A stretch of 52,097 bases of DNA from Ornatilinea sp. Lineage in GTDB: Bacteria; Chloroflexota; Anaerolineae; Anaerolineales; Anaerolineaceae. Each line of letters begins with the position of its first letter. Position 1 is the first letter of the stretch. The stretch covers positions 1-52,097 of the forward strand of contig JAHDQE010000049.1 of NCBI GenBank assembly GCA_018433975.1, read 5' to 3'. Under the pieces are notes generated by a model. That model did not search any database and had not been told where the DNA came from. It was given only the letters and a program-made list of their open reading frames with translations. Positions 1 to 8,171 of the stretch are shown in pieces. The position numbers and the translations under genes were made by a program.

Positions 1-144
1 GAAATCCTGGATGCATACTTATTTACAACGATTCAGGAGGTGCAAGAAATCACAGGAGACTGGCTGGAAGAATATAATGCAGTTCGTCCTCACGAAGCAC
101 AGGAAGGACTACCGCCATATCAGTTTATGGCGATCAAATCATAA
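1..144 (+). CDS. IS3-family transposase OrfB, C-terminal part
   Basis: A partial reading frame in frame 1 gives the last 47 residues of an rve-type integrase catalytic domain: WLEEYNAVRPHEA, then GLPPYQF and a stop. This part follows the catalytic Glu of the DDE triad, which lies upstream of the window. Compared with the right-hand copy, two codons differ: here Gln-Glu follows HEA, whereas the other copy has Leu-Gly, the usual IS3 sequence (HEALGGLPP). The left copy may therefore be slightly decayed. Function is transposition by DNA cleavage and strand transfer. Confidence 0.88.
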   Translation, partial: EILDAYLFTTIQEVQEITGDWLEEYNAVRPHEAQEGLPPYQFMAIKS

Positions 145-186
145 TGGTCTCCACTTTCAGGTGGTACTAAAACTGGGATGTTGACA
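1..186 (+). mobile_element. 3' end of an IS3-family insertion sequence (left copy)
   Basis: The window starts inside an insertion sequence. The transposase reading frame ends at 142-144, and a short tail runs to a terminal ...GGGATGTTGACA, where similarity to the right-hand copy stops. The same tail occurs in reverse complement at 51989-52097. Family assignment comes from the C-terminal motif RPHEA..GLPP typical of IS3 OrfB integrases. Target-site duplications cannot be judged because the other element ends are outside the window. Confidence 0.9.
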
Positions 187-256
187 AGTGGACCAGACTT
201 AAATTTCCATTTACCCAATAGATCCTGATAACCATTCCCAATCCCAAAACCACAAA

Positions 257-290
257 AAAGCGCTCTCTTCAATGAATAGAGAGCGCTTTA
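257..290 (-). terminator. Hairpin repeat copy 1; terminator after the MDR gene
   Basis: AAAGCGCTCTC pairs with GAGAGCGCTTT around a short loop. On the minus strand it is followed by a run of six T, a Rho-independent terminator about 190 nt downstream of the oxidoreductase stop. It is the best-paired member of the dispersed hairpin family in this window. Confidence 0.75.
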
Positions 291-479
291 CATTTTTAAT
301 TCGTGTATGGTCCCTCAGGCCGTTCCTGCCATGCGGAACCGATTCCCCTTGCGAGAAAATTTCATCCTTTCATAATCTTAGCGCAGAAGGGAATAAAGAT
401 AGTTGCCTGCCGGCTCACTCTGCACGAGAACAACACGGCATAAACACAGACGATTGCGGCACTCCGGTGGTCAGTTGCT

Positions 480-1478
480 TTACACCAAAGTTATGGCAAC
501 CTGTCCCTTTTGGGAGCCCGTTTCAACATAGCGATGCGCCTCGGCAAGCTGCTCCAGCGGATAGCTTTGATCGATTTCCGCTCTGAACTTTCCTGCTTCA
601 ATAAGCTCTTTGATAGAAATCAAGTCTTCCTTGCCTCCTGGTGCAAGCGCACAAACGACTTTCTTACCGCCGCTTATGAAAGTCCACAGCATTTGAAGAA
701 GTTGTTTCAACTTAAAACTTGCCAGAAGATAGATTCCATTCTGTTTCAGGGAGTTCTTACACCGCGAAAACGAACTCTTGCCCAGTATGTCAAAAATAAG
801 ATCATAGGTTTCGCCGTTTTGGGTAAAATCTTCCCGGGTGTAATCAATCACATGATTTGCACCCAACGATTTCACAAACTCCAATCTTGGAGTGCCGCAC
901 ACGCCGGTAACTTCCGCCCCAAAGTGAAACCTGGCAAGCTGTACCGCCGCCGAACCGATCCCTCCGCTGGCTCCATTGATTAAAACCTTTTGCCCCGGCT
1001 GGATCTTCGCTTTACCAAGTAAATTCAGCGCCATAATTGCCCCATAAGGGACCACGGCAGCCTCCTCATAAGTCATATCAGCCGGTTTTATCGCCACACA
1101 ACCATCTTCGGGCATACAGAGATACTCGGCATAAGTACCCATGCTTTGGCCGGAATATCCAAAAACCGGATCACCTTCCTTGAATTGTTTCACATCTTTG
1201 CCCGTTGTTTCAACTTGCCCTGCAAACTGACTCCCCAATATTTTTTTCTTTGGCCTTCTAGAGCCAAAATCCATTCGCGCGAAGATCCAGAAGAGGAAGG
1301 GCATATTGAACTTATCAGGAGGGGTATTCCCAAAGTTACGGGCCAAAATATCCCCATAATTCACAGTAGTCGCATAGATTTTTATCAAAACCTCATTATC
1401 CTTCGGCGCCGGCTTCTCGACTTCTCCAGGCCGAAGAACCTTCGGTGGTCCATATTCCGTATACACAACCGCTTTCAT
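480..1478 (-). CDS. NAD(P)-dependent MDR oxidoreductase, quinone-oxidoreductase type
   Basis: A medium-chain dehydrogenase/reductase of 332 residues, a normal family length. The N-terminal GroES-like fold (about 1-125) starts MKAVVYTEYG, and the Rossmann nucleotide-binding motif GASGGIG is at 169-175. The structural-zinc cysteines and the GHE zinc-ligand motif of alcohol dehydrogenases are absent, which favours the quinone oxidoreductase/enoyl reductase branch that reduces activated C=C or quinone substrates with NADPH. The start at 1478 is chosen because GGAGG lies 6 nt upstream; a longer frame to 1517 has no ribosome binding site. It is the last gene of a loose minus-strand run and is followed by a hairpin terminator. 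The substrate is unknown. Confidence 0.9.
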   Translation of the reverse strand: MKAVVYTEYGPPKVLRPGEVEKPAPKDNEVLIKIYATTVNYGDILARNFGNTPPDKFNMPFLFWIFARMDFGSRRPKKKILGSQFAGQVETTGKDVKQFKEGDPVFGYSGQSMGTYAEYLCMPEDGCVAIKPADMTYEEAAVVPYGAIMALNLLGKAKIQPGQKVLINGASGGIGSAAVQLARFHFGAEVTGVCGTPRLEFVKSLGANHVIDYTREDFTQNGETYDLIFDILGKSSFSRCKNSLKQNGIYLLASFKLKQLLQMLWTFISGGKKVVCALAPGGKEDLISIKELIEAGKFRAEIDQSYPLEQLAEAHRYVETGSQKGQVAITLV

Positions 1479-1603
1479 ATTATCCTCCAGAATTATTTTC
1501 AAAAAATGGAACATCAAATCAAGTGATAGCCACTTTCTTCAATGCTCCATTTCGTCATCCAACTTTAAGATCATTTTGTGATGTGGCACAAACCCGTTCG
1601 ATT

Positions 1604-2272
1604 TTATACCGCCGCAGTGGAATTCTTCCGCAGCAGAACAATTCCCACCCACACGAACCATAAAATACTACCCAGTCCAAAAACAGCTCCTACATCGCCA
1701 AGAGCCGGGATAACCGTAACAAGCCCCGCTGCACTGACCAGCAGCCCAAAGTAATTTAATGCTTTGGGAAGTACCCCGGACCGCAAGGCCGCCCAACTTA
1801 ACAGCAGGACCCACAGTCCACCGACAATCTCATTTCCACCACCCAACCCATCCACCACGAAGTTGAGCGACAACCAGACTGTCCCGGCCTGAACCGGATC
1901 TCTGCCATAAATATCAATCACTTCACCTGCGCCAATGTTTGCGACCATGCCGCTGGCGAACATCAAACCGGCCCAGATCAGCCCGAAAGCGGTTGCTACC
2001 TGCGCCATTGCGGGTGAACCACCCTTCAAACGCTCATAGAGCGCCAGCGCCAGGACAACCAGAAAGGTGCCGAATACCACATAGCCAATCAGGTTCCACA
2101 GATACATGATCGCCTGATTTTCCACAAGGAAAGCCGCATTCTGGACAGGATCGGCCTCGGGGCTGCCATAACCGGCAGGAGCTACTACGGTAACCATTAA
2201 AGCAATGGCGATCAAAAATGTTGCTGCATCGATCAGTGCGGCAATGCCACCAATTTTTTGTAACCCTTTCAT
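1604..2272 (-). CDS. DUF4386-like integral membrane protein
   Basis: A 222-residue, very hydrophobic protein with about six to seven membrane segments. Positions of GGxxALxDAATF near the N-terminus and WNLIGY and GGGNEIVGG further on resemble the DUF4386 family of uncharacterised bacterial membrane proteins. The start MKGLQKIGG is preceded by AAGGAG at good spacing; the longer frame to 2341 has none. It lies 111 nt downstream of the alpha/beta hydrolase on the same strand. No catalytic motif is visible and the function is unknown. Confidence 0.75.
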   Translation of the reverse strand: MKGLQKIGGIAALIDAATFLIAIALMVTVVAPAGYGSPEADPVQNAAFLVENQAIMYLWNLIGYVVFGTFLVVLALALYERLKGGSPAMAQVATAFGLIWAGLMFASGMVANIGAGEVIDIYGRDPVQAGTVWLSLNFVVDGLGGGNEIVGGLWVLLLSWAALRSGVLPKALNYFGLLVSAAGLVTVIPALGDVGAVFGLGSILWFVWVGIVLLRKNSTAAV

Positions 2273-2383
2273 TTCCAACTCCTTTTTAACCCTGTTGATG
2301 GGTTTGATTAAATTTAATTTGAGCAAAACAATGCCATTCATTCCGGTTTTGAGACCTACAATTTATTTATCCAGAATGTGAAA

Positions 2384-3391
2384 TTACCGATCTAAAGTCA
2401 AAAACCAATCCGCCAGCACCGGCTCAAGCAAGGACGTGGTCAGCAGATCAACATGGCCGACGTCCGGCAATACAACATAGCTACCAGAGTTTGTGTATGC
2501 CGAGATAGTCGATTCGTATTGGTCAGCAATAAAGGACTCATCGGCTGTTCCGGTCACAAGTAAGAAGGGCTGCTGCATAGCAGAAAGATCCCGGACGTAA
2601 TTGCTGCGCGGCGCAAATGAAGTATTGAGCCGGTAACTGTAGGACGTTGTAGCACTCTCTCCCAGGGGACCTTCCAGCACTGCCTGCGGCATGTTGAACT
2701 GGATAACCGTAAGGTCATTGAACCAGCGGATGCCGAGGTTGTTAATCATGGTCAGACCGGCGATACGGCGGGATAATGGGCGTGCCCAGCCGCCGGAATT
2801 GGAATGCGTGGTGGGCGCATTGTACTTCAGGAAGGGAGCCAGAAGTAAATAGGCGTCCGCTTCGGACCCATACCGACCGCCAGCAAACCGGATCGCCAGC
2901 CCGCCTCCAGAGGAATGCCCGCCGACAACCACCATCGCACCCGGGAATTGTTGTTTTGCTACAGCAATCAAATCCGCCAGATCGTCTTCCAATTGACCAA
3001 TGTAATCCACATCCCCACGCTGTTCGGTTTCAAAACCGTGACCGCGCAAATCGGGCGTGATAACATGCGCCAGGTTGTTGTCACGGATAAAGGCTGCCAG
3101 CGGATAAAACTGCATACTGTGCCAGCCGGAACCATGCAACAGCACTAATACTTTGTTTGTGCCAGGTGCGCTTTGATACAGGCGGTAATAAAGCGTGGTG
3201 TCATCGCGGACAGTGTAAGGCCGCAGTTCAGGGATGTGAGTATAGTCCACGGCTGTAAGCGCATCGAAAGCAATCGGTCCATTTGCTGATGCAGTTCGGA
3301 GAGCAGGTTGATCCGTCAGGATCAGCACAACTGCAATCACCAGGTAAATTGTTAATGAGATCAGCGTGAACCATCCGATTCTTTGAAACAT
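2384..3391 (-). CDS. Membrane-anchored alpha/beta hydrolase (lysophospholipase-like)
   Basis: A 335-residue serine hydrolase with one N-terminal membrane segment (about 7-26) that probably anchors it with the catalytic domain outside. HGSGW at 86-90 fits the oxyanion region, GHSSG at 158-162 gives nucleophile Ser160, an acidic residue is in the GTADES segment near 280, and His313 in PDVGH completes the triad. This arrangement resembles monoacylglycerol lipase/lysophospholipase enzymes. The ribosome binding site is GGAGAAGAGG directly upstream. It starts 18 nt after the stop of the small membrane protein gene at 3410, so the two are probably co-transcribed. The substrate is not predictable. 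Confidence 0.88.
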   Translation of the reverse strand: MFQRIGWFTLISLTIYLVIAVVLILTDQPALRTASANGPIAFDALTAVDYTHIPELRPYTVRDDTTLYYRLYQSAPGTNKVLVLLHGSGWHSMQFYPLAAFIRDNNLAHVITPDLRGHGFETEQRGDVDYIGQLEDDLADLIAVAKQQFPGAMVVVGGHSSGGGLAIRFAGGRYGSEADAYLLLAPFLKYNAPTTHSNSGGWARPLSRRIAGLTMINNLGIRWFNDLTVIQFNMPQAVLEGPLGESATTSYSYRLNTSFAPRSNYVRDLSAMQQPFLLVTGTADESFIADQYESTISAYTNSGSYVVLPDVGHVDLLTTSLLEPVLADWFLTLDR

Positions 3392-3409
3392 CCTCTTCTC
3401 CAGTAAACG

Positions 3410-3874
3410 TTAAGCACTGTGCCGATAAAAGAAAAGCTGCGAGGCAAATTTGGTAATTTCAGCGGCAGCCAAAGAGATTATGGCAATATTGGCCATACAG
3501 AAAGCAGGGAACCCCACGAAGAGCAGGCCAACAACAGCCAGAACACCGACGGTCAGCACGTTATAAGCATTACGATTGGCCTTCAAAACAGCATTCCGCT
3601 CGCGAAGGGTGGGTGCCGGTGCAGCCCCGGAGCCAATGACCAGCACGATTTGCAGTACAATCTCCGTCACAATGATCAGCGCCAATGTGGATAAGACAAG
3701 ATTCCCATAACCGTCGGGGATAGCTGTGCCGGCCAGCGCAATCGGCCGCATGGGCCAGGCATGTGCAATATAGTAGGCAGCAACGCTGCTGATAATAACC
3801 AGCGAAACGCCGGCGCTTTTCTGTTGAAAAGGTGCATTAATCATGTTGTTTGAGGAAACTGTTTCTTGTTTCAC
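3410..3874 (-). CDS. Small four-helix membrane protein, unknown
   Basis: I do not recognise the family. The protein has 154 residues with about four hydrophobic segments (near 17-37, 50-75, 95-120, 122-148) and a basic loop with RERNAVLKANRNAYN between the second and third. A GTG start at 3874 is chosen because AAAGAGGT lies 6-7 nt upstream; the longer frame would overlap the receiver gene and has no ribosome binding site. It sits 40 nt after the receiver-only regulator and 18 nt before the hydrolase, which suggests a three-gene unit. Confidence 0.7.
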   Translation of the reverse strand: MKQETVSSNNMINAPFQQKSAGVSLVIISSVAAYYIAHAWPMRPIALAGTAIPDGYGNLVLSTLALIIVTEIVLQIVLVIGSGAAPAPTLRERNAVLKANRNAYNVLTVGVLAVVGLLFVGFPAFCMANIAIISLAAAEITKFASQLFFYRHSA

Positions 3875-3914
3875 TTTTACCTCTTTAATGTGTAAGTAAA
3901 ATAATTTCTTACGG

Positions 3915-4301
3915 TTACCAAAAAATAGCTGTAAACAATGCCTCCGGCGAACTGCCTTTAAGCAAAAACCTGTCAGCGCCGGCAGCCAATGCATCGCTTT
4001 GATGCGCGGCATACATGGTCAGGATGACCACTTTGGTGTCCGGCCAACGCTGTTTGATGAGACGTGTCGCTTCAATTCCATTCAACAGCGGCATTTTTAC
4101 ATCCATAAGAACGACATCGGGCCGTACCATTTCAATCTGTTGAAGTGCTTCCTGCCCATTTGCAGCTTCAAACAGGACAAGTTCCCCCTCATCAGGTGGA
4201 ACAGTCTCCAGCAGCGCTTTCATACCGGACCGGGCGAACACATTGTCATCGACAATGAGCAAGCGTAAGGACTTTCTCTGCTGTTGGTTTTTATCAGCCA
4301 T
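3915..4301 (-). CDS. Receiver-only response regulator, possibly a truncated NarL type
   Basis: A 128-residue CheY-like receiver. The acidic pair is Asp18-Asp19, the phosphoacceptor Asp67 is in LMDVKMP, and Lys115 is in FLLKGSS, so it should be phosphorylatable. It is most like receivers of NarL/FixJ regulators (compare the full-length one at 4473), but it stops at SPEALFTAIFW without linker or LuxR helix-turn-helix. It could be a single-domain regulator or one that lost its output domain by deletion. No kinase is directly adjacent; the HK/RR pair just upstream could be its partner. A TATAAT box and a palindrome lie 30-56 nt upstream. Confidence 0.85.
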   Translation of the reverse strand: MADKNQQQRKSLRLLIVDDNVFARSGMKALLETVPPDEGELVLFEAANGQEALQQIEMVRPDVVLMDVKMPLLNGIEATRLIKQRWPDTKVVILTMYAAHQSDALAAGADRFLLKGSSPEALFTAIFW

Positions 4302-4331
4302 CGTTCACACCGTATCCTTCAAGATAAAATC

Positions 4332-4357
4332 ATTATAGGATTGGGAAAATTTTTCCA
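4332..4357 (-). promoter_or_regulatory. Putative promoter and operator of the receiver gene
   Basis: On the minus strand a perfect TATAAT (4332-4337) lies 31 nt before the receiver start codon. Where a -35 box would be there is a near-perfect 16-bp palindrome, TGGGAAAATTTTTCCA (4342-4357, one mismatch). No good -35 hexamer is visible, which would fit an activator- or repressor-controlled promoter. The regulator is unknown. Confidence 0.4.
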
Positions 4358-4387
4358 CATCCGAGGAAAAGCAAATTCTCTGTAAAC

Positions 4388-4417
4388 AAAAGAGACCGCT
4401 TTTTCAGCGGTCTCTTT
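4388..4417 (-). terminator. Rho-independent terminator after the LuxR-type regulator
   Basis: AAAGAGACCGCT and AGCGGTCTCTTT form a 12-bp stem with a T-rich tail on the minus strand. It lies 56 nt downstream of the stop of the response regulator at 4473. Confidence 0.85.
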
Positions 4418-4472
4418 ACTCAATTTGCGGAGTCGCCTCCAACAAATGTTGGAGATCAAACAGGGAAATTCC

Positions 4473-5129
4473 CTAAGTATTCCCTAAAGAAGCATATCCC
4501 TCGCGCAGAGCATAAAGGGCTGCCTGCGTGCGGCTGGCAAGATGCAGCTTTCCCAAAATGCTGGTGACATGCGAGCGTACCGTCGCTTCACTGATGAACA
4601 ATTTCCCGGCGATTTCCTGGTTGCTCATACCCTGCGCCACGCATTGTAATACTTCCACCTCACGGGAAGTCAGCGAGTCGACCGTGGGCAATTGCTCCAC
4701 GGGATGTGCCATCTCCTGAATCAGCTTGCGCGCAATCTTAGGGTGCAGCGATGATTCACCTTGATGCACCTGACGGATGGCCTGCACCAATGCTTCGGGG
4801 CCGGAATGCTTAAGCAGGTAGCCCAACGCCCCGGCCTTAATGGCCGGAAAGACACGTTCATCCGTGGCAAAACTGGTCAGCACCAGGATGCGCGCTTCAG
4901 GGTTGGCCGCAACAATATGTTGAATGGCTTCAATGCCATCCATTTGCGGCATTTCCAGATCCATCAAAATAACGTCCGGTTGATGATCCTGTATTCCAAG
5001 GATCGCTTCCCGCCCGTTCGCAGCTTCTCCCACAACCTCTATATCCGGTTCGGTAGCCAGAAGCGCACGGATCCCGGAGCGAACAATCGCATGGTCATCG
5101 GTGATAAAAATCCGGATTGTACTACTCAC
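4473..5129 (-). CDS. NarL/FixJ-family response regulator
   Basis: A 218-residue regulator. The receiver domain spans about 4-120, with acidic residues Asp11-Asp12, phosphoacceptor Asp57 in LMDLEMP and the conserved Lys in YLLKHSG. A LuxR-type helix-turn-helix spans about 150-212 (LTSREVEVLQ, SNQEIAGKLFISEATVRSH). The GTG start at 5129 is preceded by GGAGGT and overlaps the last 8 nt of the kinase gene, so the pair is translationally coupled; the longer frame to 5360 lies in the kinase. It should bind DNA after phosphorylation by the kinase at 5122-6729. Confidence 0.95.
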   Translation of the reverse strand: MSSTIRIFITDDHAIVRSGIRALLATEPDIEVVGEAANGREAILGIQDHQPDVILMDLEMPQMDGIEAIQHIVAANPEARILVLTSFATDERVFPAIKAGALGYLLKHSGPEALVQAIRQVHQGESSLHPKIARKLIQEMAHPVEQLPTVDSLTSREVEVLQCVAQGMSNQEIAGKLFISEATVRSHVTSILGKLHLASRTQAALYALREGYASLGNT

Positions 5130-6729
5130 AAGGCACCTCCACACGGACGACCGTTCCCATGCCGGATTGGCTGTGCAGGTATAGCTGCCCGCCCAGTTTT
5201 TCCGCACGTTCCTGCATGGAACGTAGCCCCAACCCGCCCCTGGTGGAAGATATCCCCGGATCAAAACCCACACCATCATCTGTAATTTGAAGCACGGTTT
5301 GATTTCCCTCCTGTGATAGTGAAACTGAAACTTTATTGGCCTGTGCAGATTTGAGGGCATTGTTTAAGGCTTCCTGCACAATCCAATACAGGTCATTTTC
5401 CATTTCGCGTGTAAGGTGAAGTTCTTCATCCATATTGACACTTGCTTCTACCCCGGTGCGGCCTTCGACCGCTTCCAACCGTGTGCGCAGTGCTGCGGCA
5501 AACCCTTCCGTCTCCAGTGCGGATGGACGCAGTTCAAAGATCAGCAAACGCATTTCACGCAGCGCCTGCTGGGCAGTATCACGCAGCTGGCGCAGGTGAT
5601 CGGCAGCAGGCGCTAACATTCCTGCGTCAAGTTGACGCGCAGCCGCTTCAGCGTATAGTGTCTGGCTGTAAAGTGCCTGGGTGACGGAATCATGCAGATC
5701 GCGCGCCAGGCGGTTGCGCTCCCGGATCACAGCTGCTTCGGCTGCCTGCTCCCGCAAACGTACGTTTTCGGCAATTTTGCTTTCCAGGACAGCATTGATC
5801 TTTTCCAACTCCCGTGTTTGATAGCGCTGTTCGGCCAGCACCTGCTCAATACGCTCCGATTGTTGAACCACAACACGTTCCTGTACACTTAACAATTGGT
5901 CCAAGCTGGCAGCCTGCGAACGAAATTTTACAAAATCGTTTTGTGGAACACGGTTCAGAGGATCAGGCAACGACGGTTTGAAAACAGCAACTTTATCAAA
6001 CGGCAGTATGGCCATCTTTACATTCAAGGCAAATGTCTTAAAATATTCGGTGGTCTCCCGGGGAATAAGCGTTCTTGAAAAAATGATCACAGTAAACAAA
6101 TTGCCGCTGGGCAGCACCCCATAAAAACCCAGGACAGAACGAACGTCAAACGGGATGACAAAATGATCCTGGTCCGGAACATAAGCGTTCCCAACCGCAT
6201 CCGGCACATGAAAGACATTGGAGGTTTTCTGTTCCAGCTCTACCAGAAACTCCGGGTCGGGAACGACAGATCTTTTCATCATAATACCGAACATATCTGA
6301 AACCTGGGTAAACATGGGGTTGGCATCCACAATTTCTTCGGTAAGCGGAAGGGCTTTGTAATAGACCGAATGCTGCCTATCGTTCCACTCCGGCCTTTCA
6401 CCGGCCGTCGCTAGCAGAACCTGACAGCTTAATTCCGGATCTTCCGGCTGTCGTCCCAGCACCTTTTGAACATGTTTTTGCAAGTCATCTTTCAGCTCGT
6501 GGAAAGGATAGGTGATAAAAAATCGCGCCAGCAAACTGGTTGGCTCACCGGTTTCATCCCCCAGATTATCGTACAGATAACGGACGGTTTTATCGGCAAC
6601 TTCTTCCATGCAGGTTGCCCCCATCCCAATTCGGCGCAGCGCAACACCACAAGTCGTCATATCTTTAAGACTGAACGCGGTCAAATCGTACATAAAAAAA
6701 TTATACGGGGATTTTCCAGATTTATCCAA
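5122..6729 (-). CDS. Soluble NarX-type sensor histidine kinase (HisKA_3)
   Basis: A 535-residue kinase without membrane segments. Residues 1-260 form a sensor domain I do not recognise, with scattered Cys (27, 40, 102). A coiled coil (about 275-335) follows, then the dimerisation/phosphoacceptor domain with His346 in ARDLHDSVTQ, and a HATPase_c domain with an N box (ALNNALKSA), DDGVGFD and GLGLRSM. The start is TTG at 6729 with AAGG about 9 nt upstream; the ATG 12 codons later has no ribosome binding site. It should phosphorylate the overlapping downstream regulator. Because it is cytosolic, the signal is probably internal or diffusible. Confidence 0.92.
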   Translation of the reverse strand: MDKSGKSPYNFFMYDLTAFSLKDMTTCGVALRRIGMGATCMEEVADKTVRYLYDNLGDETGEPTSLLARFFITYPFHELKDDLQKHVQKVLGRQPEDPELSCQVLLATAGERPEWNDRQHSVYYKALPLTEEIVDANPMFTQVSDMFGIMMKRSVVPDPEFLVELEQKTSNVFHVPDAVGNAYVPDQDHFVIPFDVRSVLGFYGVLPSGNLFTVIIFSRTLIPRETTEYFKTFALNVKMAILPFDKVAVFKPSLPDPLNRVPQNDFVKFRSQAASLDQLLSVQERVVVQQSERIEQVLAEQRYQTRELEKINAVLESKIAENVRLREQAAEAAVIRERNRLARDLHDSVTQALYSQTLYAEAAARQLDAGMLAPAADHLRQLRDTAQQALREMRLLIFELRPSALETEGFAAALRTRLEAVEGRTGVEASVNMDEELHLTREMENDLYWIVQEALNNALKSAQANKVSVSLSQEGNQTVLQITDDGVGFDPGISSTRGGLGLRSMQERAEKLGGQLYLHSQSGMGTVVRVEVPCE

Positions 6730-6756
6730 GTCCTACCTTATACTATCCATATATAA

Positions 6757-6788
6757 AACAACACTTCCCTCAAATGGGGAGTGTTGTT
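6757..6788 (-). terminator. Terminator after the ammonium transporter gene
   Basis: AACAACACTTCCC pairs with GGGAGTGTTGTT around a short loop, and a T-rich stretch follows on the minus strand. It lies about 40 nt past the transporter stop and just before the kinase start. Confidence 0.85.
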
Positions 6789-6825
6789 AAAACGACTTCA
6801 TACATTCAGTTCAAATAACAAAGGG

Positions 6826-8040
6826 TCAGATCATTTCGTAAGCATTCTCACCATGTAATGCTGCGTCAAGGCCATCCAATTCCTCGGCTTCGGTCACTTT
6901 GACTTTGACAAATTTGTCAATCAACCACAATGCACCATAACTAAAGGCAAAAGCATAGGCGGCAGTAATCACCACGCTGAGCGTTTCATATAAGAAAAAG
7001 GTCGTACCTCCAAAAAACAGACCATTCGCTCCGTCCGGATTCCACGCGGTTGTGGCAAAAAGTCCGGTAGCAATACATCCAAGGACACCCCCAATTCCGT
7101 GAACACCCCATACATCCAGGGCATCATCCAACCCCATATGATTCTTGAAGGCTACGGCTAGGTAGCAAACACCACCAGCCAAAACACCAATGATGATCGA
7201 TCCCGTAATGTTAACATACCCTGCTGCCGGGGTTATCGCTACCAGACCGGCAACAGACCCGGTTAACAGCCCAACAAATTTGGGTTTCTTTTCCAATGTC
7301 CATGCAATGAATAACCAGGTAAGCCCGGCAATCGAAGCGGCGATATCCGTATTCAAAAACGCCGTAGCCGTGATTTGATCAACACGCAATTCTGAACCGG
7401 CATTGAAACCATACCAGCCAAACCAGAGCAATCCGGTGCCCAGGGCAACCAGCGGAATACTATGGGGGCCGCGATCTACAATTTTGCGGCGCCCGACAAA
7501 CAAAACGGAAGCAAGTGCCGCAAAGCCGGCCGTGGTATGAACGGCTGTTCCACCAGCAAAATCAAGCACGCCCCAGGTGGCAAATAATCCACCGCCCCAA
7601 ACCATATGCGCAACGGGGAAATAGACAAACAACAACCATAAGGTCAGGAAAATCAGATAGGCGGTGAAACGCACCCGATTGGCAAACGCACCTGTAATCA
7701 AAGCGGGGGTAATAATAGCGAACATCATTTGATAAGCAACAAAAACCAGCAATGGAATATTGTTATTGGCTGAAAGCATATCGGTTGGCGTAATTCCACG
7801 CAGAAAAACGTGATCCAGGTTGCCGATGACGCCGCCCTGACCACCGCTGAATACCAATGAGTAGCCCACCAACCACCAGAGCATGGTTGTCCAGCCCATG
7901 GAGACAAAACTCTGGATCATGATCGAAAGCACATTCTTCCGACCCACCAGACCACCGTAAAAAAATGCCAGACCTGGCGTCATTAACATGACCAGACTGG
8001 TAGCGACTAACATAAACCCAGTGTTTCCAGTATCGAACAT
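6826..8040 (-). CDS. amt: Ammonium transporter, Amt/MEP/Rh family
   Basis: A 404-residue polytopic channel with about 11 membrane segments, the usual Amt length. Family motifs include MTPGLAFFYGG with GLVGRKN near the N-terminus, DFAGGTAVHTTAG in the middle and a conserved VWGVHGIGG segment; the His residues in the last two fit the twin-His pore. It conducts ammonium/ammonia across the cytoplasmic membrane. The start MFDTGNTGF is chosen for the AAGGAGAACA upstream; the longer frame to 8088 lacks one. No glnK (PII) gene is adjacent, which is unusual. The two-component pair upstream is separated from it by a terminator. Confidence 0.96.
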   Translation of the reverse strand: MFDTGNTGFMLVATSLVMLMTPGLAFFYGGLVGRKNVLSIMIQSFVSMGWTTMLWWLVGYSLVFSGGQGGVIGNLDHVFLRGITPTDMLSANNNIPLLVFVAYQMMFAIITPALITGAFANRVRFTAYLIFLTLWLLFVYFPVAHMVWGGGLFATWGVLDFAGGTAVHTTAGFAALASVLFVGRRKIVDRGPHSIPLVALGTGLLWFGWYGFNAGSELRVDQITATAFLNTDIAASIAGLTWLFIAWTLEKKPKFVGLLTGSVAGLVAITPAAGYVNITGSIIIGVLAGGVCYLAVAFKNHMGLDDALDVWGVHGIGGVLGCIATGLFATTAWNPDGANGLFFGGTTFFLYETLSVVITAAYAFAFSYGALWLIDKFVKVKVTEAEELDGLDAALHGENAYEMI

Positions 8041-8090
8041 GACTGTTCTCCTTGTGATTTGAGACTTTAAGATAACATGGCAAGACAATG

Positions 8091-8133
8091 AAAAAGCCCG
8101 GCCTTATCCAATTGTAGATAAATAGGGCCGGGC
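8091..8133 (-). terminator. Terminator between the response regulator and amt
   Basis: GCCCGGCC and GGCCGGGC form a GC-rich stem with an A/T-rich loop and a T run on the minus strand, 39 nt downstream of the regulator stop. The transporter gene is therefore probably transcribed from its own promoter. Confidence 0.85.
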
Positions 8134-8171
8134 AAAGATTCCAGCATTATTTCAGTATTATCGCAGAATTA

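Noticed and set aside
510..983. Long plus-strand frames opposite the MDR oxidoreductase and similar shadow frames opposite other genes
   Set aside because: They mirror well-supported genes with recognisable domains, lack ribosome binding sites and have no protein-like features of their own.
1479..1603. GTTGGAT between the DUF4386-like and MDR genes as an attC core
   Set aside because: No inverted partner or inner stem is visible, so it is treated as chance.
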